The notes below the pieces were generated by a model. It was not told the DNA's origin. It saw nothing but the letters and a program-made list of their open reading frames with translations, and made no database searches. A stretch of DNA of 64,000 nucleotides, taken from the NCBI RefSeq assembly GCF_947623445.1, contig NC_135242.1:19592001-19656000 (forward strand), written 5' to 3'. A program made the position numbers and the translations under genes. Below are positions 23,129-37,400 of the stretch, piece after piece (positions within the stretch are counted from its first letter, which is position 1; every line of letters begins with the position of its first letter). This DNA comes from Clavelina lepadiformis (Eukaryota > Chordata > Ascidiacea > Aplousobranchia > Clavelinidae).

Positions 23129-24811
23129 GCACTTAAAGTTTTCCTCCAGTTTTCTTTCCAAGATTTTTATAAAACAGAAATATTTTCTGTAATTGCATGT
23201 TTGTCAACGAATTTGATTGCAATTTGTTTAAATTACCGTAGCATTTGTAAACTCGCACATAACTATAAATAAACAACTACAAATCATAACTAGTGTTGGT
23301 TTAAGGTATGATTTTTAAATTTGGAATTTATGTGTTTACTTTGACAACAGTTGTCAATTTATCTTTGAAGAAATTGGTAAGCAAATTTCGATTTATTTAT
23401 GTAGAACAACTTGCGCCAAAATTGGCTTTTTATGTAATATTGTGAAAATATGAAAATAACTTTTGACTTAGACATTCACCTGAACCGACGTTGTGGCGCT
23501 ATCATATAACAAACAAAGAAAGTTAAATCTGAGCAAAATGCCTTGATGGATATTGTATAGACAATAGAGCATGGACTCTAGAGTTCACCAAAATCCATAA
23601 CAGAAAATAAATGTGAGATTAACCTTTGAAGAGCATAAACTGATACACCGTATACTCGAGCATATGATTTGCTTTATTTTTAAAATAAACAAACACAAAG
23701 ATAAAACGTGATAGGCGTGGTCTCAGCACCACATATATGAATTTCGTAACTGGCAGGAGTGTGTACAAACAACTGCCGATAGCTAATAAAGAAACAAGAG
23801 AAAGTCTGCATCAGCATGACTGGTTGTATTTGATGAAGGTCGACAAGTACTTTTTATACCCTTTAGCTTACGCAAGGCTCATGCGTGTATCATACAAACC
23901 AATTTTCTTGTTCGTAGTTTAATTAACAGCGAGTTTAATCAACAATTTTTACAAAACAATATAAATCTTTACATTGCTTTTGTTAAGAACTTTCTGTCAA
24001 CAAGAACGCATCTTGTTGGTTAGCACAAAAAGTTTACGTTAATTGGGTAAACCCGGAAGTATAAAGGTCGGCTTCGTGAAAAATTTTAAAATTGGTGAAG
24101 TTTGTGCCGAGCTTTCGGGCTTGTATTCGCACATCCCTAGTTTCTCATGACCTTCTGAAATATTTAACTTGGCCATTACCTATTCATTGCAGAAGTTTCA
24201 TTACACGCCCTAGCAAACACTCCTGTATTATTGACCAACCTTCGGGCTTCACGTTGGCAACTATGCGTTTAGGTTTTTCATGTCAGTAGGTCACTCAACG
24301 ACACGCTCCGCTCATACGAGTTTCCGTTCACAAACTATGCAATTTAAATAGCTTTTGTTGTAATGTAATCGTGTTAAAACCGTCGCTGGGTAAAAGCATG
24401 GCGTATGACAATGGTTTGAAAAATAAACAACTTTTACGAAAACGTACAAATAACATTTGGAATACAACGAACTTCGCACGACTGTGGTTTAATCCAACAA
24501 GAAAGCGTTCGGAGTCAGTGTTGACAGACACGTTAAGTCCGAAAACGCAAGTCTTATTATTTTCTGAGCAAGTATGAAAAGAACTGCTATATAGTCAGCT
24601 GATCAAATATAGGTACTTTTGCCTCCAGAAAAAGACGTAAACCAATAATACAATTTCGTAGTTACGTTGAGTTCGAATTAACAATTAACAAATGTGCGAG
24701 ACATAATAGGGCAAACGATAACATTTAATATTTACTTCTGAAATCTTCTATACGACACTCACATACAGAATATCATCATTAAATTCAATTTGTGTAACAT
24801 ACTGTTTGTTG

Positions 24812-24857
<46 letters not shown>

Positions 24858-25079
24858 ATGTAATGTGTTCCTTAACATATAAGTGCAGATTAAGCGTTTA
24901 TTAAAATAAAAAATAGTGAACTTCAGAGCAAAGTCAATGTCACCCAACCAGGAAACACAGTTGGAATGTTATTGAGCATTTGTCTGGATTAAAATGCATT
25001 TATAAAAGCTCGTAAACACATTTTTAGATACTGGAATACGATCATTAAACTTTCTACGAAACTTTCAGCAACGTGCATA
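23129..25079. other. Intergenic region between copy 7 and the IGSF10-like gene
   Basis: No supported gene. It holds a stretch at about 23737-24115 that resembles 45905-46455, and a TG microsatellite. Confidence 0.6.
24815..24856. repeat. (TG)21 microsatellite
   Basis: An uninterrupted 42-bp TG run lies in the 3' flank of the IGSF10-like gene. Confidence 0.97.
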
Positions 25080-28000
25080 TCAGTAGAACACCTTCAGACT
25101 GACAGCCTTCATATCGGAACCCATCCTGTTTCTAACGTGGCAGCGATAAAATCCAGTGTCTCTGTTGCTGACCCTGTTTACGGTGAGTGTCCCAGACGAC
25201 AGGACGGCCACTTTGGAACGGGTTGTACCTTTCTCGAAAAGCGCCTGGAATAAAATATTAATAGTACGTCTTCGTTATAAACCCAACTCAATAGGAGAGA
25301 TTGTAGGAAATTTTTGTAAATTGTCTGCTAGTTTAAAGGATTTAAAATTTTTTCAATTGTCTTTGAGTTTTTATTGAAGTAATTATTAGAAAGATACTGT
25401 CGGAAACTTTCGATTAGTTAGTTAGTACAATTGTTAAAGAAAGGCGTTACTAAGCTGCTTGAGGCTGTGAAATAGGGTTGTTAAAATTAAAGAGATCTAA
25501 ATTTCACATGTGGAAGAGCAACAAAGATGCCACCAAACCTCATAAACCATTGCAAACAAACATAAAGTTGAATTCAGTTGGAGCGATCATAAAGCGGTTT
25601 GTAAAAAGCAAATTTATGGATTTTGTGCCGTTAATTTAATAGGTTCTTGTTCCATCGCCACGTTGTTAGGGTAAACCGACAAACAAAGCATCACGTTTAC
25701 CTCGTTTAATCTAATTGTCTTTCCCATGGGCAGGGTCCAGTATAGGTACGGCTTTGGCACGCCTTCTACCGGACATGACAACCTGACGGAATGTCCGTTG
25801 CGTGCCCACTGAGTTGCGGCACGTGCTGACCTAATCCTTGGGGGAAATCCGTGAAGCTGAATAAATAAAAAGATGTTTTTAAACAAAACGTGGATTTAAA
25901 ATACTGTAGAAGACTAAGGAATTGAATGATTCCAGTTGCTACGCCGAAGTTACTTACTTCAACTTTCACTACCCGGCTCACATTTCCAGCAATATTAGAT
26001 GCGGTGCAGACGTACCTGCCAGCATTTGCAGTATTCACGCGATACACAATTAATCTTCCACCGGGCTGAACTCGTAAACTAAACATCCGACAAGCACACA
26101 TTACAAAACAGTGTTTTCAATGCAATAATAACGCAACTCTATCCAAACAACTTAGCTCAGGAAATATACCCGGTCGCATATTGCCCGGCGGTATAAGTTT
26201 TCCCAGACGGTGCCTGCCAGTATATACGTGGCTTGGGATAACCATTAGCACTGCAGTCAGCCGACGCAGACCTCCCTCTTCTAACCTTGGTGGTGCTGTA
26301 CGCGTGCTGGCGAAGTATTGGCGAGAGTGTGGCGATTGACAGATTGATTACAGTCTTCATTTGCCTTCGAACAAAGTTTAAGCTTTATATTCAAACTGCG
26401 GACTACTTGAGCTAAACTGCTTCGAATTTATTACTCTATAGATTATAGAAACTATAATTGTTTTTATTTTACCTTCCGGTTTTCTTTTCCGTGGCTATAC
26501 AAAAATACGTTCCGTTGTCTTTAAGCCTGGTTTTTATAATGCGAAGAGTACCGTTCCTGTAAACTCGGTGGCGCCAGCTAGGAGCTGGTGATGGAAAAGC
26601 AGCTTCGTCCCCAGTTGGCAGTGTCCATCTGACCCTCACATCGCGGTGACGATATCGACGTTTAGAGGTTGATGCCGTGACAGACGCAGGCTTGCGCGGT
26701 ATTATCGGAAACAACGTGCGGCAACGGAGATAGGCAGGTCGGTCGTGATAAACGTAACCGCTCACCCTGTTAAGTAAGAACATTTGCTTCAACCGGCAGC
26801 TACATAAAACTGAAATAGCATTATGCATATGGCTAACCGAAATGTTTTCAAATATGGCAACTTTGTTGTGTTAGCGACGACTGTAGGTGAAGAAGATGTT
26901 TTGCTGTTTATTGCTGGCCTTGTCATTGTTGATGTTGTAGATGATGCTGTTGTTGATTTTCTTGCTGCATTTACGGTCGCCGTTGTTGTTGTTGTTGTTG
27001 TGCTTGTAGGTGTTGTTGTTGTTGGTATTGTTACTAATTTCATTGTTGATGCTGTTGTTGTTTTGCTTGCCGCTTTTACTGTCGTCGTCTTTGTTGTTGT
27101 GCTTGTAGGTGTTGTTTTTGTTGGTATTGTTGCTAATTTCATTGTTGATGTTGTTGTTGATAATGATGGCATCGTGCTTGAGTTTGTTGTGGTTGCAGTA
27201 GTTGTCGACGACAAGGCTAAATATACAACTCAGAAATGGTACTCCAACCATGCAATAAGATCTATGAGGACATTTAGGTTCTCTTACTTGTGGTAGAGGA
27301 TGCTTCTCTCGACATGCTAACGTCGCTAATGACCGTTAAAGATACTTGAATGCTTGCTTCACCAAGTGCATTTGTTGCAATACACCCATACGGACCTGCG
27401 GCATATAATGCTTAGTGATATGCATAAAGATGCATTAAAAATACTATCACCAAAACCTGTGCTAATCTATCTGAGTGTCGTTTTTATATACCCGTGCATA
27501 GTCTCTTATCCTGTACGGTACCTACACCAAAGTTTACAAAACCTTACTTCAACAACGTGTACATGAAAATACAAGAAGTACAACTCACCTTCGTCTTCTT
27601 GTAGAGCCTGGTTGATAACAAGACTTCCGTTTTCCAAAACGTGCATTCGTAAAGTGGTACTGTTGGTGGCGTAAATAGTTTCGCCGTTCGGAAGTATCCA
27701 CATGTGTCTTTTACAGCAAAGATTAAGCGATAATTTACAAATCGTTTTATCTGGAGACTTTGTTTGCGTAAAATTTACCCTTTACCCGTGATATGAATAT
27801 ATATTTTATACCTTGGTTGTGGTACTCCGCGAGCTGCGCAGTCCATGAGCACTTGATCTCCTACATCTGAGATTGTAGAAAGTACTTCCGGTTGGTCGAT
27901 AACTGGCGCCTTGGATGAGACTTGTACCAGCACAGGCTGTTCCACTTTACCGGCTATGTTGGTTGCAGTACAGAGATAAGTGACTCCGAATGTGGGTGTG

Positions 28001-31000
28001 ATCTGGATATATTATTATTGTATTAAACATTCAACATAAAACATTTCATTTGGCTTAGATTTGCATTAAGCAAGGTGACGAAACAGATTTACTTCGCATT
28101 GCTCTCATAAAACGTAGTAAAGCGATTCACCTCTTCGATGTGTAGCGAGTTATCAGGTTCAGCGTAAACCCGAGTGATCGGGACTGCTCTATCGCCATTC
28201 CTCACGACAGCTGACATGACGTCATGTATAGGCCATGACCACGTGATTTCAGGAGCAGGAGTACCTATACAAAACACGTGCGGTAAGAAAAGGCAATTTA
28301 GCAATGCGATTAAAAGGACTAATAAAAGATTGGGTCAAGAAAGTCGAAAAACCTTCTGCTGCGCATAATATGGTGATAGACTTCCCGTATTCCACAGTGA
28401 TCTCGCTAAATTCCGGTTTAGTGAAGCGTGGAGGGACAGCCGCAACGGTCACGTGATATCGGTGCATTTCATTCTTGCTTCGGCACAAAAATGTACCGTT
28501 GTGATGCTCCGTGGTTCTGTCAAGACACGGTTTTAAATTTAACGTTTACATCTTCACTAACAACCGGGCATTGAGTTATATTAAAGTGTAGCTTTGATTT
28601 TCTTTGCGTATATACACTTGATACTTGGCGCCGGTTTGAATGACATTTTTGTACCTAGAGACTTCAAGTTGATTTGTTTGTTTGAAATTCATTGTGGGCA
28701 TAAGATGAATTCTGGAAATCACTTCAGAGAAGGAATCCCTATTTCGTCGTGAGTTTGGCTTCGAATGCGGCAAAAAACTCCATGAAATATCTGTTGAATT
28801 TTCAACGGGGCAGCTGATTTCTAAAGGTTCTCCATAATCGACAAGAATTGTCTCTTCGGTGCTGCATAAGAAAAATTGATAACAACAGAAAAATAAGGAA
28901 ACCAAAATATCAAGTCATCTTGGCCTATAGCAGAAGTTTCCAAACATAAGTGCATTTAGCAGATTATAAAAAAGTAATTACTTAATTGATCCAGCATCCT
29001 CAATGTTTTCCGCTTCTTCTTCTTCTTCTTTTTCTTCTTCTTCTTCTTCTTCTTCTTCTCCTCGATTCAACTCGTTAGAAGTGCTGTCACCTAGCAATGT
29101 TCCATTCACGCTTTCGTCCACCTGCTGAAAAATAAAATTGTACTTGAAAGTGAGAAAATGTTCTAAAAATAAGCATGTCCAAGCTAGATGTGAAATTAAC
29201 TTTTATTTTAAAAGGAATGTCCAAGCAAGTAGCAACCCTGAGCCGCAAATAGCTGCTCTGTAATAGTACTAGCCCATGCGTATTATACCTCATTGGAATC
29301 AACAACATTGCCGTTGTGACTCCGTTTTGTATGAGGGACTTGTACTTTTATGGCAGGTACAACCAACGACGAATCATCAGAATCAGAATCATCTTCAACT
29401 ACAGTCTTTGTTAAATTTTCCTCGGAACTTGTCGTTGGAGTTGATGACGAAGTAGACTTCGTTTTATCATCAACTGATACGCTCGATGTTGGGTCGGTAA
29501 GAAGAATCCTCATAGTGGGCTTAAACGCTGCTAGCAGAAAGATTACATATAATGACTTTCGTTGTCATTTTACTCAAACTGGAGTAACTTTTAAAATGCT
29601 GTATGTTAAATAATATTTTATTCCATCAACATCTTAAATTTTTACTATACCGGATGTTGTAGTTGAGGCAACAGTGGTAGTTATTGCTGAGGATAATCGC
29701 TCCTCTTCCGTAGGAGGAGAAGTTGACGTTGTAGATGTTGAAACTGTTTCAACTTCATCACTCACGTTTCTAACCTGAAGAAGAACTGAGTGCACGCTTC
29801 TTCCTGCACGGTTCGCTGCTACACATCTGATGACAAACAAAAGAGATTTTTACACTTCGACAATTTTTTATCGTGCCTAATAACTCATTGTACTTGGCCG
29901 CTCGTATTTCTGAGCTTACAATCAAAGAGAAATGAATTTTTACACTCACCTATATAATCCCTCATTTTCTATGCCAACGCTTTTAATGCGTATGTCTGCA
30001 TATTTGTTGCCGGTAATGTCCTGATAGTTTCTCGTATCTTTTCCAAAAATAAGTCTGCTGTTTGGCGCAACCCAACTTACTGTAGCATAGGGCGAAGCCT
30101 TCGTAAAATAAAAGTATGAAAACAAGCATTAAGAAAACAAGCAACGAAAAACATACAAAACAGATAACAGACCTCTGCTGTACAGTTAGACGTCCATTCA
30201 GACCCCACAGGCAAAGTGACCAATTGGGCATTTGAAACGTCTCCTTCATCTTTTACCACGTGGAGAAACAAAGAGCCGATGTCTTCAGTCATAGACCCAC
30301 CTGGTGTGACAGACTGCGACAAGCAGCGATAAACACCACTATCTGTTTTCATAACTTGGCGAATGAGCAGCCTACCGTTTCCGAAAACCTTGAATCGTCC
30401 TGAGCGTGAGTTCGGCCTCACCATAGTGTTGTCGGGTAAAACCTATAACAACATTAGTTTGCTGCTAAAAGATCTTCTATGCTGTATGTTATAAACACTG
30501 TGTACTACTTACTAAGTGTTTTAGTACTTCGTATACGATTGATATACACTTTAAAGCCGTAGTCTACTGATCTTAACAGTGATAACAATTTAAAGTATTT
30601 TTAAGTGGTTTATACTTTATAGCAATAACGAAAGCGTGGTCTCCAACATTTTCGGACCGCAAGCCGCAAAACCAAAATGATGAGTGGAAGCGAGTCCCAC
30701 ACAAAAATAATGTCCCAAAACAATAGTCCCAAACAAAAAAATAATAATGTTCCCAAAAATTGTAAAACTAAACAAAAGTAATGTGCAAAAAACATGTTTT
30801 AACTATCACAGAGCCTAGTGAGATGGTGGAAGGGCTAATACCGAGAAACCAGTAAAAACCACAGCAAATGAGTCATTTATTTACAGCAAAAACGGGTAGT
30901 CCAACAAATTTAATAGTGACATAACACTTGAGTACTGAAATTTGTAACACAAACATAAATGAAAATCTTAACGAACACTACCGAACCCTTTTATTATTTA

Positions 31001-34000
31001 ACCGGACGAAATTGTGGTTGCATTGCAAACCGCATTGTATGTTAAGTCAATATGGCACGGCGCGCCACAGAAATTTGTCTCGTAAACTACTTGGTCAGGA
31101 ACCGTTTAGTTAAGGCAACAATTAAGCTTACCCACGACAGGTCAGGACGAGGAAACCCCATCGCACGACACTTGAGTATCTTGGTGCTGCTCTCCAAGGC
31201 TAGATGAGCGTCCATCCTGAAAGATGACGGCGCTCCTGCCATGGTCCAAGGAAAATCCCGGACCTTTTCACCTCTTTCTAAGCGATGGATGACGGTGGTT
31301 TGAAACAGAAGACCTAGTTTTGCTTCCTGAGATAAAAGGATAAGAAATGATACAAATAATGTAAAACAAAAATGAAAAAATGCAAACATAAAAACTAACA
31401 ATATATGTTAGAATCTGGTTTCCTTTAGTTATATAACTCAGTTACGTTTGGTAACCTAACGGCGATTTATCGTGTAGCTGCTTATGACAATTGTAGTTAT
31501 ACCTCCGGTCGGAATAGGTTTCCGAAAATAGTGATTGTAGAGCTTGGTGATCGAAAGAAACTGTCGAGTGAAGAGACTGCAGCGTTAGATATTCTTAGAC
31601 CCGATCCCGGTGAAGCAAGAGCAGATAGCGGTTCATTGACCAGCTGCGAAAATAAATCTACTAATTTTTGCATGATGATGATGAATATGATATCATGATG
31701 AATATTAGTATCACCCTAAAAGCAAAAAATCAAGAAATAGATTTTATCTGAATTGCTGAGGTAGTATAATATAATATAACAAATCATTCTGAATTGATTT
31801 TATTAATAAAAAACTCATTTATCTTACATCAACGCTATATTCGCTTGGGGCTTCAGCGTTAACTGGTCGATCAGAAATTGCTGTGAGCTTTAGAGCGGAG
31901 TTCAAATAGGGCGCCAAGATTTCCTCCAGACGGCTGATCTCTTTCGGATATTCCAACTCGCATCCCATCCTAGCATCCATGTTACCAACATAAGTGTCCT
32001 CTTCTTCCGTCTGCTGCACAACTGATGTCGTGGGATTACTTGTCACGCTGCATCTCATGAGGACCAAAGATCCGGCCCTGCCGTCCAGTCGTAGGGACAT
32101 TGTTGGCTTGGGTCGAGAGCCCAGTGTAAAAAGAGTTTCTTCTGTAAATTCGAGCATGCACAGTATAGATATAAACACATAGTGATAAAAAGAGTGATAA
32201 TCATATGTTTCTGAAAGACCAAAACACGACTTAAAAAGTCAGAAAGTTGTTACTTAACGCCCCCCTACGAGGCATTCTGATCGTATATTATGATAACACG
32301 GGCCGCAAATTGCGGTCTCCGCGGTTCTCTGGGTTCTCGCCCACGACAATAATTCATATCACGCTGGTGACAAGCGACATCTTTGTCACAACTCTTCAAA
32401 GTATGTCGTTTGAATAAATGTTTGTTTGTGTGATGTTTAATCTATACTAGACGCACTAGCAGTAATAACCTTAACTCCTTAATGAAATGTTTAGCATATT
32501 CGAGGGTCGTTAATCATGTTAATAACGTTTTATTGCCAGTCCCCGTAATACTGCAAACAAATTCCCAACTAAAATTAACCAATGACTTTAAAGTTTTCGA
32601 GTCAGTTTTCTTAGGGTGGAGTTGGAGTTAAGAGATCGTTTAAATTAATTCATAATTTTGTCTATACGTTATGTGCAATGCTGGCTCTGTATACAGTCTG
32701 GGTGGCCAATGCTATGAATCACAATGTTGTCTCCTCAAAGTCAAAAAAACTCTTGGAGTACTATGTAGATTCAAAATAAGCTAAACATAACAGCAAATTT
32801 TTATTAGGTATTTGTAATATCTAATATACACTAATATCGACTGTTTTGATAAGGCCTATGTATAGCAGAGGTTTCAACTTTGCTTGCATACCATTCTCTA
32901 TTTCCATTAAAGTTGGATGATCGTCGAATAATTCCGTCGATGATTGGTTGACATTTCCACCAACGAAACGAGGGGCTGAACACGTGATGTTGTCATGAGA
33001 TACGCTTGTGACTTCTTGACCTTTGAGAAAAACTGGTGACGCACATTGAGCGCATATTGGACCCACAGCCCCTCGCAACGTAACTTTGCATCTACAATAG
33101 CAAAGTGACTTTAAACTTTTCCAGCATTCTCTACTTTGACCGTTAGAGAAAATGAAAAAAGTAAACTCTTCTCATTACCTGTTCTTCCCGCTCTCTCGCA
33201 TCCACTGATGAAGCCACTGCAACTGACACGAGCACTCCCAGGGATTTCCATGAAGATAGACTTGCTGCAAGTTGTTGATTCCTGACAGCAGCGAACGCGG
33301 TAACACTTTGAACTGATTATTCGAAAGATAGAGACGTTGAAGATTTGAATACCTATCAAGACACGGACGTTATAAAAACACAACGTATGCAAAATACAAT
33401 GTTTTTCATAACAACGCTTTCATAGCGATTAGTGAAAATATATACCAAATAATACGACACTAAAATAGAGCTACAAAAAGTACTGGTTTCACTAAACTCG
33501 CAATAGAATAGCGATAAGGAGCATGTGACATACCGGAATTTCATACACAAAAATCCTGTTACATCTGCTACAAAGCAACCTAAAGCGTACCTGAAGTAAT
33601 GATCGAACTTCACAGTGACAAATGTGTCAGGATGAAGGTGGGAAAGTTGGTTTCCATCAAGCTGCAGGAGACTGAGTTTAGTCAATCCGCGCAGTGCTTC
33701 AGGATGGATGAAATTAATTTTGTTATTATCCAGATACAGGCGTTTCAAGGATACCATGTCGCTGAGGAGCAATTTCCTGACGGATATCAATTTGTTGTGA
33801 CTTAAACGCAAGATTTCGAGCCTTGTCAGGTTGGCAAACGCGCCCTGGACCATTTTAAGTTCGTTGCTTTGCAGGAAAAGGTACCGAAGGGATCTGGAAT
33901 ACTCGGTAAAGGCACCGAGTTTTATCGTGGCCAAACGGTTGTATGCGATGTTAAGCTTACGAACGCTGGGAGCAATATTGTTGGGGATTTCCGTTAACGA

Positions 34001-34306
34001 ACGAAAAGTACATTGCACATATTTTCCCAAACTGCACTTGCATTGCGTAGGGCAATCACGTGACTGAGGCTGGGTCCTTTTTCTTGCATCCTGCAACGTG
34101 TCCGGTATTGACGATGACGTAAGAACGGGATTTCGACGTAATGTGTTGTCCAACAAGGTTTGTCGTCTCGCTCGGTTTTCGTGGTGGGATGAATGATGAT
34201 GTTGACCGCGACCAATTCTTCGAGATCTGCTGGTGCTTACAGGAGTTAGCAGAAGCAGCAAAGACAACAATACTGGCGTAATAATCAGCGTCGCTTGACT
34301 TGACAT
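25080..34306 (-). CDS. IGSF10/MXRA5-like secreted LRR and Ig-domain protein, 23 exons
   Basis: Coding exons, 5' to 3' on the minus strand: 34306-33591, 33352-33179, 33091-32892, 32141-31828, 31643-31503, 31326-31132, 30442-30173, 30098-29950, 29826-29651, 29530-29289, 29124-28982, 28861-28625, 28516-28353, 28264-28131, 28002-27812, 27707-27589, 27395-27288, 27216-26838, 26766-26473, 26364-26170, 26078-25958, 25856-25701, 25244-25080. They sum to 4983 nt (1660 residues) and all phases agree. Order: signal peptide (about 1-26), LRR N-cap (CPTQCKCS), about six LRRs, LRR C-cap (NPWECSC), a linker typical of IGSF10/MXRA5 (ICAQCASPVFLKGQEV), eight Ig C2 domains, acidic and Thr-rich inserts. It ends SLKVFY with no membrane anchor, so it is probably an extracellular matrix protein. 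Human relatives are longer with more Ig domains. An upstream in-frame ATG at 34426 is possible. Confidence 0.87.
26838..27216 (-). other. Thr-rich mucin-like exon of the IGSF10-like gene
   Basis: This exon codes about 126 residues of mostly Thr and Ser between Ig domains 5 and 6. It has two internal repeats around MKLATIPTKTTPTSTTT and MKLVTIPTTTTPTSTTT. It is likely an O-glycosylated spacer. The opposite strand is open but Val-rich and non-coding. Confidence 0.75.
29014..29058. repeat. TTC trinucleotide repeat encoding poly-Glu
   Basis: A TTC run on the plus strand, broken by one TTT, is read on the minus strand as nine Glu, Lys and five Glu inside the exon at 29124-28982 of the IGSF10-like gene. 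It is prone to length change in steps of three. Confidence 0.85.
30610..31110. repeat. Possible hAT-type or similar repeat in an intron
   Basis: Intron sequence starting near 30634 (GCGTGGTCTCCAACATTTTC, then GGACCGCAAGCCGC) resembles the start of non-autonomous hAT elements such as the one at 58969. No matching far end or target duplication was found. Confidence 0.25.
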
Positions 34307-34429
34307 TGTCTTACGGAAAGGTCGACGCTTCCCAGCGCTTCTTTTCTCGTTTACTTGAGCTGTTGTCATGACGTCAGCAACTAACAAGGCCTTCTTGTTT
34401 GCTCTCAATGACTCACACAGATGCATCTA

Positions 34430-37400
34430 GCGGATGACGTAATACAACAAAACGACAGGCTGTACAAGTGCGCCTTAGAATGACGTCATTGGATGCAAGT
34501 TTTAAGAATTGGCCAGACTGCAACCTCAGCTTAAAGGGTGTTTGTTGGGTTCGGACAACAATGTTCTCTTTGATGTCGCACGTGATTGAAAAAGATTTAG
34601 AGCTGATGATACAAAAATAGCACAGGTGACTGACACATAGATTCCTGGAAAGCGTTTAAAAAATTTAGATTTAAAGCCGTTTTGTTACTAACATAGGTAG
34701 GTAGTTAATGGCTATGAAAAAAAATTAATTACGGTCAACTTTATTGTTATAAGTTAGTAAACAGAAATTTAGCCTTTACGGATTTATTTATTCACTCGTT
34801 GATGCATTTTATTTTTCGTTGTTGACTCGGTGGGAACAAAAATAGAATAATAACTGAAATGTCAAGCGATAAATGACGGGAATAATAATAAAGCCTCGCA
34901 GACTTAAAACCTGTATGAAAATAATGACGGTATTCACTTGCTATACACTGACAAGTATAACACGGCGACTAAACTCAACTATAACGTGTTTAAAATATAA
35001 CTCGAAAGTCGAAAGATCTTTTATTTCTGAAACAAGTTAATCCAAAAGTCTGCTTATTCTGCTTACGGGTAAACCGCACGCTGTAAACTTTTAATCGATT
35101 TGCTATTCACCGGGTTTCGACAGGTCAGCCCATTTTTAAACACTTTTTAGAAAATTTCTAAATGAACCACCACGCACCTGTTACCAATTCTAGAGTTACG
35201 TCTGAAAAATTTCCTAGAATAGAAATAAATCAGAACACCCAAGTGTAGAAGAATTTCAGCAATAAATGCGGAACCTGCTTTCGACAAGCAGCGAAGCTAA
35301 CTGATTTTCTGCGATATCGCGGTGGGAATCTAAAATATTGACTGGCTATGCAGTGATTGTGTGGCAAATATGCCAAAATCAACACGTAAATTGTTGGTAG
35401 GGATATACAGTACGTCAGTGCTATCAACGCTCTGATGCCAGGTTGATATCTTGTCAACCTGGCATATTCTAATAACAAGGCACAGAGCCAGACATGAAAT
35501 AATAATTAATTGGTTGAATTATTTTTGTAATTCTCTGTTAAAAGATCGTGACTATGAGATTATAACGACAGGTTTAAGACAACTTTTTAATCGGATACTC
35601 CACACATATTTTAAAATCAAAAGATAAACTGATTTTCGGTATCAGCAATGTGTTGCTCAAAAATTTAATTGTTTAATATAATACAAACTGCCAATTGTTT
35701 CCAGATTCTATGACGCAAATTTCCAGACTAACCGTTGATTTTGAATTCTAGTTATCAGAAAACGGAAACGATAACAACAGTACCGATTAGTGCGCCGCAT
35801 ATTATCGCTTTCGAAACCAGATGCTTAACGTGATCACCAAATAACTCCATTGTACTTAAACGCATTTGTGTAATTCAAATCCACACCACTGATGATATCA
35901 AAACACAAGTTTCAAAAGAAAAAAAATATAACCCCAATACGTAGACCTGGTAGATTTTGAGGTCACCGACATTGACAACAACTGACCAAGAATATCTACA
36001 GTATGCACTCTAGCATATTCAACACTGTAAACTATATGCTCTTTCCCTTATCGCTCTCACACGGGTGATTAATCTGAAACGAGTCTGCAAAGATCTTCTG
36101 CGACTAAAAAACTTTCTTAAACGCCTTTCACTTTTCAGAAGTATTAAGGGGGGTTTAATATGCTTTTGCTAAAAATGGGCAAATTCACTATAGCCTATAC
36201 CGTAATCCAACACTAATGGAGTTTTGCCTAAACATCTATTTCCGTGTAATACCCCTGGGGTTACAGGAGTATCCTTTAATGGAGTACTGTTTACATTTTT
36301 CGATGTTTGGCGCTATATCTGTCGGCCAGAAAAAATGTATTTGGTATGTCTACAGGAAGCTACATTGAAGTATAATGCATTCATATTCAAACCACTTTTT
36401 CAAAAAAACAACCTTATTTGGAAAGGCAAATCGCATCATTTTTTTTCTTGTGTCTATAAAGATTCTATACGTGGTAGGGAACGTCATTCACTTGCTTGCA
36501 AAGATCAGTCATTTCAAAAGCTGCTTTATTTTCCGCATTTCCGTTATTTCAGCAAAAATCTTCGATATCACAAGATCGTTTTCTGATAAAATGCAAACCG
36601 GGTCACGCACGTCGCCACCAAGAGATTTTCGAAATTCCAGGAAAATAATAAATATACAAAAAATACCGGAAGAAAAACGCCAAACATGCGCGTTTAACCG
36701 TTGTAGAGTCGTTGATTGTGTTTTTGCCGATGTTTGACATTGCAAAATTACCTTAACGAGACCAAAGTTTCAACGTGTTATGTAAATAGTTATTATAGAC
36801 CATACGTGCTCAGACGAAAATTTTTAGTGTTTACCACGCGGCGGAGGTTTTTATAAAAAATTACAACGCAACTCTCATTTCATATTTCAACTGTTTACAA
36901 TTAAGTTTTCAAAAGTTTTTCAGAAGTTTTCAAAATTCCATATGTACTAACAAAATCACACAAAATCCGTTATTTTGATGATATGGTTTTATTTTGACTG
37001 AAATCGGGACGAAAAATAGAACTTTTTGCATAGACGACTATTCTCCACGTCCATGCAGACTTCCTGTAAGTGATTTGAAAAATTGATTGATTGATCGGCG
37101 AAAAGCGAGGAATTTGAAATCCTTTTCTGTTTCTTCATCAAACCCTACAGGTTTTTGTTGTCAGGTTCGTGCTAAACGGTGAGGCTTCTTTTGAACAATT
37201 AAAATGATTTGACATGTCAAAGCAATTTCAAGCTTTTTTGTTTACCGTGAGCTTTGCGTATTTACACGCCGATTTCGCAAACGTTGACTTAATCTTGTTC
37301 GTAGAAAACTTCACAAAGATTGGGTTTGTACAATTGCTTATAAGTAGCGGGCAGCATTCACTATAATTTTTGAGTTATCCCACGTTTTTGCCTGCTTTCA

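Noticed and set aside
26823-27296. Plus-strand Val-rich frame of 157 codons
   Set aside because: It is a mirror of the Thr-rich coding exon on the minus strand and also of intron sequence.
36224-36745. Overlapping 120-codon frames on both strands
   Set aside because: No recognisable domain, no splice context, and low-complexity composition as expected by chance in AT-rich DNA.
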